64,000 bases of DNA from Hymenobacter crusticola (GCF_002154225.1 NZ_MTSE01000003.1:496001-560000); one strand, 5' to 3'; shown: positions 43,939 to 54,325, numbered from the stretch's first letter. Made by a program: numbers and translations. The notes: a model not told the origin generated them from the sequence alone.

Positions 43939-46203
43939 TTAACGGGGAGAAAAAGCGCGCAGACGCAACGAGTTCGTCAACACCGAAACGGAACTGAGTG
44001 CCATAGCCGCGGCCGCCAGCATGGGCGACAGCAGCACGCCGAACAGCGGGTACAGCAGGCCGGCCGCGACCGGAATGCCCAACGCGTTGTAGATAAAAGC
44101 AAAAAACAGGTTCTGCTTAATGGTGCGAATGGTTTGGCGGGAAAGCGCAATGGCCGTGACTACGCCCCCTAGGTCAGAGCGCATGAGCGTGATGCTGGCC
44201 GCTTCCATGGCCACGTCGGTGCCGGCACCAATGGCCAGTCCTACGTCTGCCTGGGCCAATGCCGGAGCGTCGTTGATGCCATCACCGACCATGGCCACGG
44301 TACGGCCTTCAGCTTGCAAGGCCTTCACCTGGCTAGCTTTATCCTGCGGCAACACCTCGGCGAAGTAACGTGTGATGCCCACTTGCCGGGCCACTTGCGC
44401 GGCCGTCTGCGGATTATCGCCGGTCATCATTACGACCTCAATACCTAGGTCTTGCAGTTGCCTGATGGCCGCCGCCGACGTCTCGCGCACCGTATCGGCC
44501 ACCCCGATCAGCCCGACCGCTTGGCCGGCCACGGCCACATAGAGCACGGTCTTGGCCTGGGCGAGCAGCTGCTCCGCTTGCTGGGTAAGCGCCGCCGAGA
44601 GGAGGATGCCCGCGTCGGCTAGCAAGCGGTGGTTGCCGACGAGCACCGTCTGCCCTTGCACCGTAGCTGCCGCGCCTTTGCCTTCCACCGCCCGAAAGTC
44701 AGTAGCTGCTACGGAAGCTAGCCCCTGGGCAGCAGCGTGGCGCACCACTGCCTCGGCCAAGGGGTGCTCCGACTGCCGCTCCACGGCGGCTACTAGCTGC
44801 AGGAGTTGGCGCTCATCCTGGCCCAGCGCTCGTACGTCGGTTACGGCGGGTTCGCCGCGGGTGATGGTGCCCGTTTTATCTAGCAGCACCGTATTCACCT
44901 GGTAGGCTTTTTCCAGCGCTTCCGCGTTGCGAATCAGCACGCCGTGCTCGGCACCTTTGCCCGTGCTGACCATGATGGCCGTGGGCGTGGCCAGCCCTAG
45001 CGCGCAGGGGCAGGCAATGATTAGCACCGCCACGAAATTGACCAGCGCCAGCGGCAGGCGGACCTCTACGGGAGCTAGGTCGAACCACAGCACGAACGTG
45101 AGGATGGCAATAACGACCACCGTAGGCACGAAGATGGCGCTGACCTTATCGGCCAGACGCTGAATGGGGGCGCGGCTACCTTGGGCATCTTCTACCAGCT
45201 TCACGATTTGGGCGAGCATAGTATCGGCACCCACTTTTGTCACCTTGAAGCGAAAAGAGCCCGTTTTGTTCAGCGTAGCGCCAAAAACCGGGTCGCCCGT
45301 TTTCTTTGTCACCGGCAGGCTTTCGCCCGTGAGCATGGCCTCATCGACGGCAGAGTAGCCTTCTTGAACAATGCCATCGGTAGCCACCTTCTCTCCCGGG
45401 CGCACCACTACTAGGTCGCCGAGCTGCACTTGGTCGATGGGCACGTCTACTTCCTGCCCACCAGGGCGCACCACGCGCGCGGTTTTGGCTTGCAAGCCCA
45501 TGAGCGCCCGCATAGCAGCCGAGGTCTGCGTTTTGGCGCGCAGCTCCAAGACCTTGCCCAGCAGAATTAGGGCGATGATGGTGGCAGTGGTGTCGTAGTA
45601 CACCTCGGGCATGAGGCCCCGGCTGGTGAAAAAGCGAGGGGCTACCGTGGCTGCCACGCTGTAGAGAAACGCCGCGCCGGTGCCCACGGTAATCAGCGTA
45701 TCCATGTTGGCGGCGCGGTGCCGGAAGCCGTTCCAGGCGGAGGTATAAAACTCGCGGCCGCTGTAAAAGAGCACCGGCAGGGTCAGCACTAGCAACACGT
45801 AGTTAAGCCACTGCATGTTCACGTGCTGCCCCAGGGCAGGCCAGAGCATGAGCATGCTCAAGGGCATGATTAGCATAGCTAGCCCGGCGGCAACCCAAAA
45901 GCGACGCTTGAGCTGCTGGTAAGCGGCTGCCTTCTGGCGGTCAAGTTCGGCGTTGCGCTCGGCGGCGCTGGTATCGGGGGCACGCTCCACCACCCCGTAG
46001 CCGGCCTGCACCACGGCCTCCTTCAGGGTTGCCGGGCTAGCTTCCGCAGGCGAGTAGTCGATGGTGGCTTTTTCGGTGGCGAAGTTGACCACGGCGCGCT
46101 GCACGCCAGGCGTGCGGCTGAGCGATTTTTCGACGAAGGCGGCGCACGAGGCGCAAGTCATGCCTTCAATATCCAGGGTTTCGGTTTTGAAAGGGGCTTC
46201 CAT
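43939..46203 (-). CDS. copA: Copper-translocating P-type ATPase
   Basis: A 754-residue P1B-type ATPase. One N-terminal heavy-metal domain with GMTCASC near residues 14-20, eight membrane helices, the metal-site CPC in IACPCALG, the phosphorylation motif DKTGT, the TGDNPQTA and [10 protein letters not shown] hinge motifs, and the [11 protein letters not shown] locus. CPC indicates a Cu(I)/Ag(I) pump. The frame is open to 46368, but homologues start near the HMA domain, so the ATG at 46203 is used. It is transcribed with the cupredoxin gene. A short TTATA-N5-TATAA dyad lies upstream at 46313-46327. Confidence 0.95.
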   Translation of the reverse strand: MEAPFKTETLDIEGMTCASCAAFVEKSLSRTPGVQRAVVNFATEKATIDYSPAEASPATLKEAVVQAGYGVVERAPDTSAAERNAELDRQKAAAYQQLKRRFWVAAGLAMLIMPLSMLMLWPALGQHVNMQWLNYVLLVLTLPVLFYSGREFYTSAWNGFRHRAANMDTLITVGTGAAFLYSVAATVAPRFFTSRGLMPEVYYDTTATIIALILLGKVLELRAKTQTSAAMRALMGLQAKTARVVRPGGQEVDVPIDQVQLGDLVVVRPGEKVATDGIVQEGYSAVDEAMLTGESLPVTKKTGDPVFGATLNKTGSFRFKVTKVGADTMLAQIVKLVEDAQGSRAPIQRLADKVSAIFVPTVVVIAILTFVLWFDLAPVEVRLPLALVNFVAVLIIACPCALGLATPTAIMVSTGKGAEHGVLIRNAEALEKAYQVNTVLLDKTGTITRGEPAVTDVRALGQDERQLLQLVAAVERQSEHPLAEAVVRHAAAQGLASVAATDFRAVEGKGAAATVQGQTVLVGNHRLLADAGILLSAALTQQAEQLLAQAKTVLYVAVAGQAVGLIGVADTVRETSAAAIRQLQDLGIEVVMMTGDNPQTAAQVARQVGITRYFAEVLPQDKASQVKALQAEGRTVAMVGDGINDAPALAQADVGLAIGAGTDVAMEAASITLMRSDLGGVVTAIALSRQTIRTIKQNLFFAFIYNALGIPVAAGLLYPLFGVLLSPMLAAAAMALSSVSVLTNSLRLRAFSPR

Positions 46204-46605
46204 ACTGGTATTCTCCGTAGCATACGATGCCTCGTGCTGGCGCAACGAAAAGAGACATCGTATTACAACAAAGGAACGACCGGGAAAGGCCGAAATTGGT
46301 ACGGAATCTTTCTTATAACTTGTATAATTTGACCGGTAACCGCCCGACAACACTGGCCTCACGGGCATTGCTTTCCTATTCGCCAGTCAGCTAGGGCAAG
46401 ATCATTTCCCGCAACGCATTCCGCACTCATTTCCGTAGCTCGCTCTGAAGAACAAGTATTGTAGCACTAGCTGCTTTGTCCAATAGAAGATAGTCATCAG
46501 AATGCATAGTATATGCCGTAGAATTAGTAGTACTTGATGGTGGATTTATCAACCTCACGTCAGGTAGGCTGCGGGAGGAGTATCTACTACTATTCGCCGT
46601 GTTCT
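46204..46605. other. Divergent intergenic region between copA and vgrG
   Basis: About 400 bases, A+T-rich around 46300-46340 and 46440-46560. It must hold the promoters for copA (leftward) and the T6SS genes (rightward). The dyad TTATAACTTGTATAA at 46313-46327 is the only symmetric site seen. No gene or repeat is evident; the short open frame upstream of vgrG appears non-coding. Confidence 0.5.
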
Positions 46606-48324
46606 ATGCCATCTTATGCCAACCACAAGACTACTATTTCAATCGAAGGAACCACTCTTACCACGTTCCAAACGCTTTCTATCAGCCAATCGATTCACAC
46701 GCAGCACCAGTTTGAAGTAGCATTTGAGTACGAGCAGGTAGAAGCGAGCTTCACGTTCAAATCGAGCGCAATACAGGAGCTAGCCGGTAAGAACATCAGC
46801 ATCAAGATTGAAAGCATAGACTCCGCCACGGCGAAGCTAACCTTCAACGGCGTCATCACGGAAGCAGAGCTGGTGCAGCACGACCAAGCCTTCTTGGGCT
46901 CGATGATCGTGCGAGGATACGGGCTGCCGTACAAGCTAGCCACCGTGCCAGGAATAAGCCTCTACACTGAAATGAGCGTGAAGGACTTGGTAACCAATTG
47001 CCTAAGTGCCTATTCCTCTCCTAAAGAAGTAAGCGCACCCCTCGGGCCTAGCCATGTCATCCCCTATGCGGTGCGCTACCGCGAAACCTACTGGAATTTT
47101 CTGCGCCGCCTAGCCTACGACTATGGCGCCTGGTTTTATTATGATGGCGTAAAGCTGCATTTCACGACCACGCCGGGTGGTACTCCCGTCCCATTGACGT
47201 TCGGGTTGGATATGAGTAATCTGCGGTCGGGCACACGGACCGCCCCACAGTTTGTCAGCCACTACGACTATTTCTCCGCTGATGATACCGAGGCCGCTGC
47301 CCAGGGTACGGCCAATGCGTCGCTTTTTGTGGCCCCGGCAGAAAACGCACAACTTGGCTACCGGCGGTCATTAGCGGCGGCAGATGTCAAGCAGTTCGCG
47401 AGCAACCGCAGTGCTTCCTTCGGGGCCGATAGCAGCTATGTAGCCGGCGATTCGGAGGTGCCAGGTATCTCCGTAGGCACGACGGTGCGCATCAGTGACC
47501 AACGCTCTGGCGCTCCCCTGGGCGACTTCAACGTCATTGAAGTAACCCACCACATTGACAAAGCACAACGCTACCGGAATCACTTTCAAGCTATTCCGGC
47601 CACCGTGAAGGTAATGCCCCCGGGGCCGCTTGAGCGCCCAGTGTGCGCGCCGCAGCTTGGCAAAGTGATGGACAATAAGGACCCTAAAAAGCTAGGTCGG
47701 GTCCAGGTGCAGCTGCAATGGATGAAAACCTCAGAAAAGACGCCCTGGCTACGCGTGCTAGCGCCACATTATGGCCTGGACGCAAAACAGGAGAAAAGTC
47801 GGGGCTTCCTGTTCGTACCGGAGGTAGAAGACCAAGTGATGGTTGGCTTCCAAAACGGTGACCCCGAACGGCCTTTCGTATTCGGGGCCATGCCACACGG
47901 CAAAAACGCCGCGGTAGCTGATCCGGCCAAAGAGCATCACCTTAGCGTCAGCAGCGGTACGACCATCACGTTTTTGGATACCCAAACCAAGCATGAGCTG
48001 CACCTGCAAGTTGACGACAAAAACCTGATTACCATCGTAGTGGATAATGGGCAAGGTACCATTACGCTCAACGCCAGCAAGAGCCTCGTCCTGAAAGCCA
48101 CCCAGGAAATCACGCTCGATGCGCCCAAAATTGCGATTACCGGCGACAACGTCACAATCAAAGGAACCGCCAAAACGGCCATCAGCGGGGCGGCCGTCGA
48201 AGTGAAGGCCGATGCGGAGCTAAAGGCGTCAGCTGCCACGGTGAAGGTAGCGGGCACGGGCATGGCCACGCTGGAAAGCTCAGGCATCACGACGGTAAAG
48301 GGCTCGGTGGTTATGATTAATTAG
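46606..48324 (+). CDS. tssI: T6SS spike protein VgrG/TssI
   Basis: A 572-residue VgrG-type spike. The N-terminal part has the gp27-like domains (RETYWNFLRRLAYDYGAWFYYDG). Then comes the OB-fold-like gp5 region (LGRVQVQLQWMKTSEKTPWLRV, then FVPEVEDQVMVGFQNGDPERPFVFG). The C-terminus is a repetitive beta-helix (ITLDAPKIAITGDNVTIKG..., GTGMATLESSGITTVKG) and ends without an added toxin domain. The start at 46606 matches the usual family start; the ATG at 46537 is an alternative. It is the first gene of the T6SSiii cluster here, followed by the TPR and PAAR genes. Confidence 0.93.
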   Translation: MPSYANHKTTISIEGTTLTTFQTLSISQSIHTQHQFEVAFEYEQVEASFTFKSSAIQELAGKNISIKIESIDSATAKLTFNGVITEAELVQHDQAFLGSMIVRGYGLPYKLATVPGISLYTEMSVKDLVTNCLSAYSSPKEVSAPLGPSHVIPYAVRYRETYWNFLRRLAYDYGAWFYYDGVKLHFTTTPGGTPVPLTFGLDMSNLRSGTRTAPQFVSHYDYFSADDTEAAAQGTANASLFVAPAENAQLGYRRSLAAADVKQFASNRSASFGADSSYVAGDSEVPGISVGTTVRISDQRSGAPLGDFNVIEVTHHIDKAQRYRNHFQAIPATVKVMPPGPLERPVCAPQLGKVMDNKDPKKLGRVQVQLQWMKTSEKTPWLRVLAPHYGLDAKQEKSRGFLFVPEVEDQVMVGFQNGDPERPFVFGAMPHGKNAAVADPAKEHHLSVSSGTTITFLDTQTKHELHLQVDDKNLITIVVDNGQGTITLNASKSLVLKATQEITLDAPKIAITGDNVTIKGTAKTAISGAAVEVKADAELKASAATVKVAGTGMATLESSGITTVKGSVVMIN

Positions 48325-48330
48325 AAGGCC

Positions 48331-49404
48331 GTGCACCCTAGCCCCCAGCCTATCGTCGTCGCGCAGCTGCCGTTGGTCAGCCACTGGCAAGCCTTCTACC
48401 AGGCCCCGTCGCTGCGCCTAAGCCGCTGGCTGACAACTGAAGCCAACCGACCTCTGCTGCACGATTACCTACTTGGGCTAAGTAGCGGGCCGGAAGCACC
48501 GGTCTGCAATGCCCTGGCCTGGGACTGGGCCGCAATACGCGAGCAGCAAGCTAGCTTACCAGCGGCCGTTATCTGGCTTGACTTGAGCGCGCCCGAAACG
48601 TGGGCAGGCACCGAAGACGCCCTGCGCACGAGCCTTGCCAGCGTGGGCCGGCAGCGCTTTATTGTGCTGGAAGATGCGGAAAAAGTGCCGTTGCAGCGGC
48701 TCGCGCGTTGGTTTCCCGGTGTGGTGCACACGGCTACGCCAGCCGTGTCGATGGACAACCTGCTGGCCGACCTAGCTACCAAGGCTGCTAGCTCCGATTC
48801 TTCTTTTCAGCAGCAATTTCACCAGCTTAGCGAAGCTGTTGCCCACCTCGACTCGAAGGCGGTTGAAGCCTGCGCGGCTGCTTGTCTGCGCACTTGTCAG
48901 AGCGAGGGGTTGCTGTTCGCCGAAATGACGGTGTGGCTCACGGTGGCCAATTACTTTCTCGCTGGTCGCCAACCCGATGAGGCGCGCTTGCGGTTCGTGC
49001 AGGCTTCCGAGCGGAGTGAAGTTGCTTTTGCCCTCGGCGACACGGCGGCGGGGCTGCTGAGTATTCAGGCGTGGCTAGGTGCGGCGGCTACCTGGCAACA
49101 GCGAGGTCAAACGGCAAAAAGTATCGCGCTGCTTCAGCAAGCCGTCGACCGGGCCGAACACTTAGGTGCCCACATGCTCGGCGTGGAAGCAGCCCGGCAA
49201 CTTGGCGTAGCCTTCGAGCAAGCGGGGCAGCACCGGGCGGCAGTAGCTTCTTACCAACGAGCGTTGCAGTTTGCCGAACGCCAGCCACCCGATCAACGTC
49301 CTAGGTCTTCCATTCAGGCACTAGGAAAGGTGTACCTCCAGCGTCTAAATACAGCGCCCGAACGGCAAGCCCTCCGCCTGCGTCTTGCCCAGCTAATAGG
49401 CTAG
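48331..49404 (+). CDS. TPR-repeat protein between VgrG and PAAR, function unknown
   Basis: A 357-residue protein with a GTG start, 6 bases after the vgrG stop. The N-terminal 150 residues are not recognised (AAVIWLDLSAPETWAGTEDAL, RFIVLEDAEKVP). The second half carries TPR-like helices: LSIQAWLGAAATWQQRGQTAKSIALLQQAVDRAE and ARQLGVAFEQAGQHRAAVASYQRALQFAE. It has no signal peptide or membrane segment. The position between the spike and the PAAR tip is where adaptor or effector-loading proteins occur in other T6SSs, so an adaptor/chaperone role is inferred. Confidence 0.7.
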   Translation: MHPSPQPIVVAQLPLVSHWQAFYQAPSLRLSRWLTTEANRPLLHDYLLGLSSGPEAPVCNALAWDWAAIREQQASLPAAVIWLDLSAPETWAGTEDALRTSLASVGRQRFIVLEDAEKVPLQRLARWFPGVVHTATPAVSMDNLLADLATKAASSDSSFQQQFHQLSEAVAHLDSKAVEACAAACLRTCQSEGLLFAEMTVWLTVANYFLAGRQPDEARLRFVQASERSEVAFALGDTAAGLLSIQAWLGAAATWQQRGQTAKSIALLQQAVDRAEHLGAHMLGVEAARQLGVAFEQAGQHRAAVASYQRALQFAERQPPDQRPRSSIQALGKVYLQRLNTAPERQALRLRLAQLIG

Positions 49405-49446
49405 TCATTAATACACTACCCGTCTTTACGTCAAGCCATTTATACC

Positions 49447-49746
49447 ATGCCACCTGCCGCCCGCCTCACTGATATGCATACTTGCCCCATGCAAACGCCC
49501 GCTGTTCCGCCCATTCCGCACGTTGGCGGGCCGATTGTGGGACCCGGTTGCCCGACTGTGCTGATTGGCAAAATGCCCGCCGCCATTGTGGGGGATTTGC
49601 TGACCTGCGTGGGTCCGCCCGACACCATCATCAAAGGCTCGGCGACCGTGCTAATCGGCGGCATGCCGGCCGCTCGCCTAGGGGACCTGACCGCGCACGG
49701 CGGCTCTATTGTCGCGGGTTTTCCGACCGTTATCATCGGCGGATAA
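49447..49746 (+). CDS. PAAR-repeat spike-tip protein
   Basis: A 99-residue PAAR protein: PPAARLTDMHTCPMQ with the first metal His, GPGCPTVLIGKMPAAIVGD, CVGPPDTIIKGSATVLIGGMPAARLGD, and a final HGGSIVAGFPTVIIGG. It would cap the VgrG spike. No toxin domain is fused. It sits 42 bases after the TPR gene. Confidence 0.95.
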   Translation: MPPAARLTDMHTCPMQTPAVPPIPHVGGPIVGPGCPTVLIGKMPAAIVGDLLTCVGPPDTIIKGSATVLIGGMPAARLGDLTAHGGSIVAGFPTVIIGG

Positions 49747-49880
49747 CCTAGGTAAAAAGCTGGTTCTAAATAATTAGTATTTACGCAGGCTTATTTCTTA
49801 CCTTTTCGAGAGAATAGGGAAAAGCCTACTTATTACTTGATACTTTCTATTTACGCTATTAGTTATTATCCCGTATTCCA

Positions 49881-50747
49881 GTGCCGAAAACACTACCTGA
49901 TCATTTCTTCCTGCACTACTTGCTGCTGCCTATCCTAGCCTTGGTCGTGCTAGTGGCGCTGGTAGCTATTAATCAGAAAAAGGGCTTACTCAGTGGCCGC
50001 CAAGTGGTGGTAATGGTGCTGGTTTTCGCGTTGCCGATGGCGTTGGCCGGGCTCTTCGGGCTGATCTACCTCTGGTTTATTCCTTGGTATTACGTCCTGA
50101 TGCAAGCCATCTTCTTCGGCATCGGGGTACTCTATTTGCGCCAGCTCGATAAGGTGCTCGGCGAGGACCGGCGCACCGAACTCCCTTTTACCTACTTACT
50201 AACGAGCTTAATCCTTTTGCTAGGAGGCTATTGCTTTAGCCTGATTTTCAATCTATTCAGCTCGCTACCGTACGGGCTGTGGGCCGCTACCTGCGTGCTG
50301 CCTTTTGTTGTTCCGCTGCTGTTTTTTCAAACGTTTGAGGCGCTCGTTGCCATCCCGAATGAGATTCGCAAAGTGTGGCACTACCCACGGCCAGCGCCGG
50401 AAGTTGTGTTGGATGACATTGATCATTTCCACTTGATGATTCTGGAAGTGGAGCTGCGCAAGCGGCCCGGCATTACGGAAGCGCCAGTGAAAGTAAAAGC
50501 CCGGGCGGCGCAGGAGCTGCCCTTTGGCGTCTGGTTTCAGAAGTTCATCGACGACTACAACTACAAGTTTCCCCACGATCCGATTCTCACAACGACGGCC
50601 GACGCAACGGAATACGGCTGGCTGTTTTACTACGTACGCGCCTCCCCTTTTCGCCTGCGGCGCTACATCGACGCAGACCTGAGCATTGCCCACAACTACT
50701 TGAATGAACGCTGCCTGATCGTGGCTAAACGCGTGGAGGAGAGCTAA
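49881..50747 (+). CDS. tssN: T6SSiii membrane protein TssN
   Basis: A 288-residue inner-membrane protein with a GTG start and about five helices in the first 160 residues (LLPILALVVLVALVAIN, LFGLIYLWFIPWYYVL, LTSLILLLGGYCFSL). The soluble C-terminal domain (LPFGVWFQKFIDDYNYKFPHDP) is the TssN signature. In Bacteroides, TssN connects the envelope complex to the baseplate. It marks the cluster as subtype iii. A 134-base A+T-rich gap upstream probably holds a promoter. Confidence 0.88.
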   Translation: MPKTLPDHFFLHYLLLPILALVVLVALVAINQKKGLLSGRQVVVMVLVFALPMALAGLFGLIYLWFIPWYYVLMQAIFFGIGVLYLRQLDKVLGEDRRTELPFTYLLTSLILLLGGYCFSLIFNLFSSLPYGLWAATCVLPFVVPLLFFQTFEALVAIPNEIRKVWHYPRPAPEVVLDDIDHFHLMILEVELRKRPGITEAPVKVKARAAQELPFGVWFQKFIDDYNYKFPHDPILTTTADATEYGWLFYYVRASPFRLRRYIDADLSIAHNYLNERCLIVAKRVEES

Positions 50748-50758
50748 ATCCAACTTAT

Positions 50759-51913
50759 ATGCTAGTCGCTAAAAATTACTTTGCCGTGAACTGGGTCGAT
50801 GGCATGAAGCTCTCCCAGCAGCATTTCCTCGACACGGACTTGCAGGTCCAGGACTTAGTGCGCGACACCGCGTCGTTGTTTCTGACGGATTATAATTTTG
50901 GCTTGCTGCCGCCCGTCAAAGGCGCGACGGTATCCAGCGAAATTGAGCTGCTGGAGAAGATAGGCAATAGCGTGGAGGTTCGGCTGGCACGCTGCAATGC
51001 CATTACGGCGGGCGGCTGCCGCATTGTGATAAACCCGGAGTCGGCTAAATACAGCGCCTTGCGAGCCGCTTTTCAGGTAGACGCGACGGTGGAAGAAGCT
51101 AAGCGCGCTAGCTATGACATCATCCTCACGGTAAACCCTTTCAAAAGAGTGCCGCTTGGTACGCCGGACCCGGAGGAGTCGCCTATGCGGCACCCCTTCA
51201 CCGACTCGTACTACGATCTGAAGGTGGTGCATACCGCCCAGATCAATGCTGATGAGCTAGGGGCTCATTTCCTGACCATTGGACGCATCATGCTACGGGA
51301 AGGCCGCTACGTGGTGGATGAGAACTTCATTCCACCCTGCACTTCCATGAATAGCCACAGCCGGCTGATGAAGTACTACAAGGACTTTGGCTATCAGCTC
51401 AATCAGCTACAAATCAACTCTTACAAGATTGTTCGCAAGATCTACGACCGCCAGCAGGCGTCTACCATCAGTCGCAACCTCGAAGCGCTTTGCACGAAGG
51501 TGCTCGACTATCTCTGCCAGATCTTTTTCAACTACCGCAGCCTCGACTACCAGCACCCGCCGGTGCACCTGCTCGACTACTTCAACAACCTAGCTAGCAT
51601 GGTGTACACGGGCTTGTACTGCATGCCCGCCAAGGATAAGGAGGAGCTACTGAACTACTTCTACGAGTGGACGGATGTGACCCCGAATTACTTCGAGAGC
51701 ATATTGCTGAGCCTAGTAGAGATGACCTACACCCACCATAATATCGGCGCGTCGATGCAAACCGTGGAGGACTTCTTGGCGGTTATGGTCAAGCTGTGGG
51801 CGCGGCTCAGCGGCCTTGAGTACATCGGGCAGCACAAAGAAAACATCCTGATCCGGGAGGAAGCCCCTAGTCGCCCCACCCTGACCACGCGCAACTGGAG
51901 CCTACTCGACTAG
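50759..51913 (+). CDS. tssK: T6SS baseplate protein TssK
   Basis: A 384-residue TssK: the N-terminal NYFAVNWVDGMKLSQQHFLDTDL matches the conserved W-x-x-G-M-x-x-x-x-QHF pattern. It links the baseplate to the membrane complex. It starts 11 bases after tssN, and tssE follows by 13 bases. Confidence 0.93.
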   Translation: MLVAKNYFAVNWVDGMKLSQQHFLDTDLQVQDLVRDTASLFLTDYNFGLLPPVKGATVSSEIELLEKIGNSVEVRLARCNAITAGGCRIVINPESAKYSALRAAFQVDATVEEAKRASYDIILTVNPFKRVPLGTPDPEESPMRHPFTDSYYDLKVVHTAQINADELGAHFLTIGRIMLREGRYVVDENFIPPCTSMNSHSRLMKYYKDFGYQLNQLQINSYKIVRKIYDRQQASTISRNLEALCTKVLDYLCQIFFNYRSLDYQHPPVHLLDYFNNLASMVYTGLYCMPAKDKEELLNYFYEWTDVTPNYFESILLSLVEMTYTHHNIGASMQTVEDFLAVMVKLWARLSGLEYIGQHKENILIREEAPSRPTLTTRNWSLLD

Positions 51914-51926
51914 TTCAGCCGCCGGT

Positions 51927-52412
51927 ATGAGCCATCTGTTCTACAAATACCCCATGCAGGTCGGTAAGCTGATGAATCGGCAACCAGCAGCCGCACCCTT
52001 CAACCGCCCTGCCCCCGCAGCACGCCTTGGCGACGAGCATGCTACTTGCTCGTTGGCGGCCTCCATTGCGCAGTTCTTGCACCTGATGCTGCACACGCGG
52101 CCTGGCGAGCTGCGGAGTGCGCCCGACTTTGGGTGTGCTATCTGGGAAATTGAGTTCGATAATGACATCAACCTAGCTGGTTGGGAAGAGTCGCTAACCC
52201 GCTCGCTGCTCGCTTCTATTCGCCGGCACGAGCCGCGCTTGCGCGAGGTAAGCGTGCAGGTCGACTTCCTTGCGGTGACGCCGCAGCCGAATGGGCCGCA
52301 GCCAACGGCGGCGCGACGGCGGGCCAACATCAGCGTGCGTGGCGTTGTGCAGCTCACCGACGAGGCCTTTGCCTACGCGACGCAGCTTCAGCTAGGTCAG
52401 CTTACTCCCTAA
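51927..52412 (+). CDS. tssE: T6SS baseplate protein TssE (gp25-like)
   Basis: A 161-residue gp25/GPW-family protein. The family core is ASIAQFLHLMLHTRPGELRSAPDFGCAIWE and the following acidic segment EFDNDINLAGW. It joins the sheath to the baseplate. The N-terminal ~45 residues are Pro/Ala-rich. tssF starts 17 bases downstream. Confidence 0.92.
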   Translation: MSHLFYKYPMQVGKLMNRQPAAAPFNRPAPAARLGDEHATCSLAASIAQFLHLMLHTRPGELRSAPDFGCAIWEIEFDNDINLAGWEESLTRSLLASIRRHEPRLREVSVQVDFLAVTPQPNGPQPTAARRRANISVRGVVQLTDEAFAYATQLQLGQLTP

Positions 52413-52429
52413 CGGCTTATACCGCCCGT

Positions 52430-54325
52430 ATGCCCTTCCAAGACAAGCGCAAGCAGTTTACCCTGGATGCTATTCGGCAGCGAATGGCCCAGCACATCAT
52501 GCACTTGTGGGGGGTGAAGAACTTGCAGAGCCTTGACCCCTTCGTGCGCCTGGTGATGGATGCTCTGGCCAGTGAGTTGAACAAGCTCAGCCAAGAGTTC
52601 ATTGATTCGGAAGCGGGCTTGCTCGACCGGCTAGCTAGCTTGCTGACGCCGGACTTGCTGACGGTGCCTCGCCCGGCGCACGCGGTGGTGCAGGTGCAAC
52701 CCGCCGACCCAGTTGCCTACATAGCCCCGACGGAAAGCCTGTTCTACACGAAGCGGTTTGCCTCCAAGCCCTACGGGGAACTTGATACGCGCCACGACCT
52801 TTTCCTGAGTGCCGTCGACACGGTTAAGCTTTTCCAGGGCCGCGTGGCGTGGCTAGCGGCGGGCGAAACCCTGTTCCGCTTGGACCCAGCCCTGGGCAAA
52901 TTACCCGAAGGCTTCACCGGTCAAGACCGCAAGCTGCCGGCGCATACTTTCTGGCTTGGCGTAGCGCTGCACCCCGATATCACCTCGCTAGATCGGCTCG
53001 GATTCTACCTAGAGCTGCCGCACGTGCTGGAGGCAGAAACGTTGTTCAACCTGTTGCACCTGAGCCACTGGTCGCTCAACAGTCAGCCGCTAGACATGCG
53101 CCCGGGCCTATGCTACGATCCGCAGCCTGGCGAAAACAACCCACTGGCGGACGACCCGCGCCAATTGCTGGCGGGCTACAGCATCGACCAGCTGCTGGAG
53201 CAAGACGTGAAGAACACGTACCACAACCGGTTTATGCACCTGCGGCGGACGGGCAACATCGACCTAGCAGCGCTTACTAGTGGCTATCCAGCCACATTTG
53301 CGGAGCACTTCTCACCGGAGACGCTTGAGCTTCTGCGGGCTGAGCCCATGCTGTGGTTGCAGGTAACGCTGCCCGCCAACTTCAACGAAACGGTTTTGAG
53401 CCAGCTTACCGTGCGGCTCAATGCCTTGCCCGTAATGAACCGGCGCCTGCGCCGGCTCACGTACCGTACCCGCGTGATGCACAACATCCTGCCTTTGCCG
53501 GTGGGCCAAATGGAAACCTTCCTGACGGTGCGGACGCTGCTAGACAGCCGCAATCGGGTGTTTACGGCGCACCCGCTTCGCCAAGCCGATCAGGTGGCTA
53601 GCGGCTCTTACTCGGTGCGGCGCAGCGGTATCGAGCGTTTCGACGCGCGCGATGCCCGCGAGCAGCTTCACTACCTGCTGGAAGTACTGCGGGACGAATC
53701 CGTAGCGTTTGCGGCCTACGGTCACGACACGGTACAGCTGGAAGCCCAGCGCCTTACCCAGCAAATCAACCAACTGGAGCGCCTACTCACGCAGCAAGAA
53801 GGGGCCGTGCGCGAGCTGCCCCACTACCTCTTGGTGCAGCCCTATGAGGAAGCTGATACGCTCGAAGTAAGCTACTGGACAACCGATTGCGAATACGGCA
53901 ACAACCTGCAAGCCGGCACGGCCTTGCAGCCCTACGACATCACCTACCTCCTAGGTTCCGAGTCTATCTTGCTGACCACTAGCACGGGGGGCCAGAACCG
54001 GCGCGGAGCTGCCAGCCAGCTAGAAGCCTACCGGTACGCGCTGATGAGCCACGAACGCCTCGTCACGAGTGAGGACATCCGGTCGTTTGTGCTGGTGGAG
54101 CTAGGCCATCTGCTTACGGACGTCAGCATTCGGCGGGGCGTGATGGTAGGCGACTCGGCCAAGCAAGGCTTTATCCGCACGATTGATGTGTGCCTGACCC
54201 CCGCCCCCGACTGCATGCTGCGCGAAGCCGACTGGGAAGTACTCTGCGCAGGCCTGAAAACCAAGCTAGTCAGTCGGTCTGGCCAAGTCAGCCCCTACCG
54301 CATCATTCGGTTGGAGCCGGCCTAA
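52430..54325 (+). CDS. tssF: T6SS baseplate protein TssF
   Basis: A 631-residue TssF: the N-terminus (DAIRQRMAQHIMHLWG, ASELNKLSQEFIDSEAGLLDRLASLLTPDLL) and the later ALTSGYPATFAEHFSPETLELL stretch are typical. It forms the baseplate wedge with TssG and TssE. The frame stays open upstream inside tssE, but the ATG at 52430 is the family start. The gene converges on the inverted tssG. Confidence 0.9.
   Translation: MPFQDKRKQFTLDAIRQRMAQHIMHLWGVKNLQSLDPFVRLVMDALASELNKLSQEFIDSEAGLLDRLASLLTPDLLTVPRPAHAVVQVQPADPVAYIAPTESLFYTKRFASKPYGELDTRHDLFLSAVDTVKLFQGRVAWLAAGETLFRLDPALGKLPEGFTGQDRKLPAHTFWLGVALHPDITSLDRLGFYLELPHVLEAETLFNLLHLSHWSLNSQPLDMRPGLCYDPQPGENNPLADDPRQLLAGYSIDQLLEQDVKNTYHNRFMHLRRTGNIDLAALTSGYPATFAEHFSPETLELLRAEPMLWLQVTLPANFNETVLSQLTVRLNALPVMNRRLRRLTYRTRVMHNILPLPVGQMETFLTVRTLLDSRNRVFTAHPLRQADQVASGSYSVRRSGIERFDARDAREQLHYLLEVLRDESVAFAAYGHDTVQLEAQRLTQQINQLERLLTQQEGAVRELPHYLLVQPYEEADTLEVSYWTTDCEYGNNLQAGTALQPYDITYLLGSESILLTTSTGGQNRRGAASQLEAYRYALMSHERLVTSEDIRSFVLVELGHLLTDVSIRRGVMVGDSAKQGFIRTIDVCLTPAPDCMLREADWEVLCAGLKTKLVSRSGQVSPYRIIRLEPA

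Noticed and set aside
46534..46605. Longer N-terminus for VgrG
   Set aside because: The added 24 residues (Cys/Tyr/Ser-rich) do not resemble the start of VgrG proteins, and the first codon would be TTG. The ATG at 46606 fits better, though the ATG at 46537 cannot be excluded.
52181..52429. Extended start of TssF inside tssE
   Set aside because: The extra residues come from the out-of-frame tssE sequence; the TssF family starts at the ATG at 52430.
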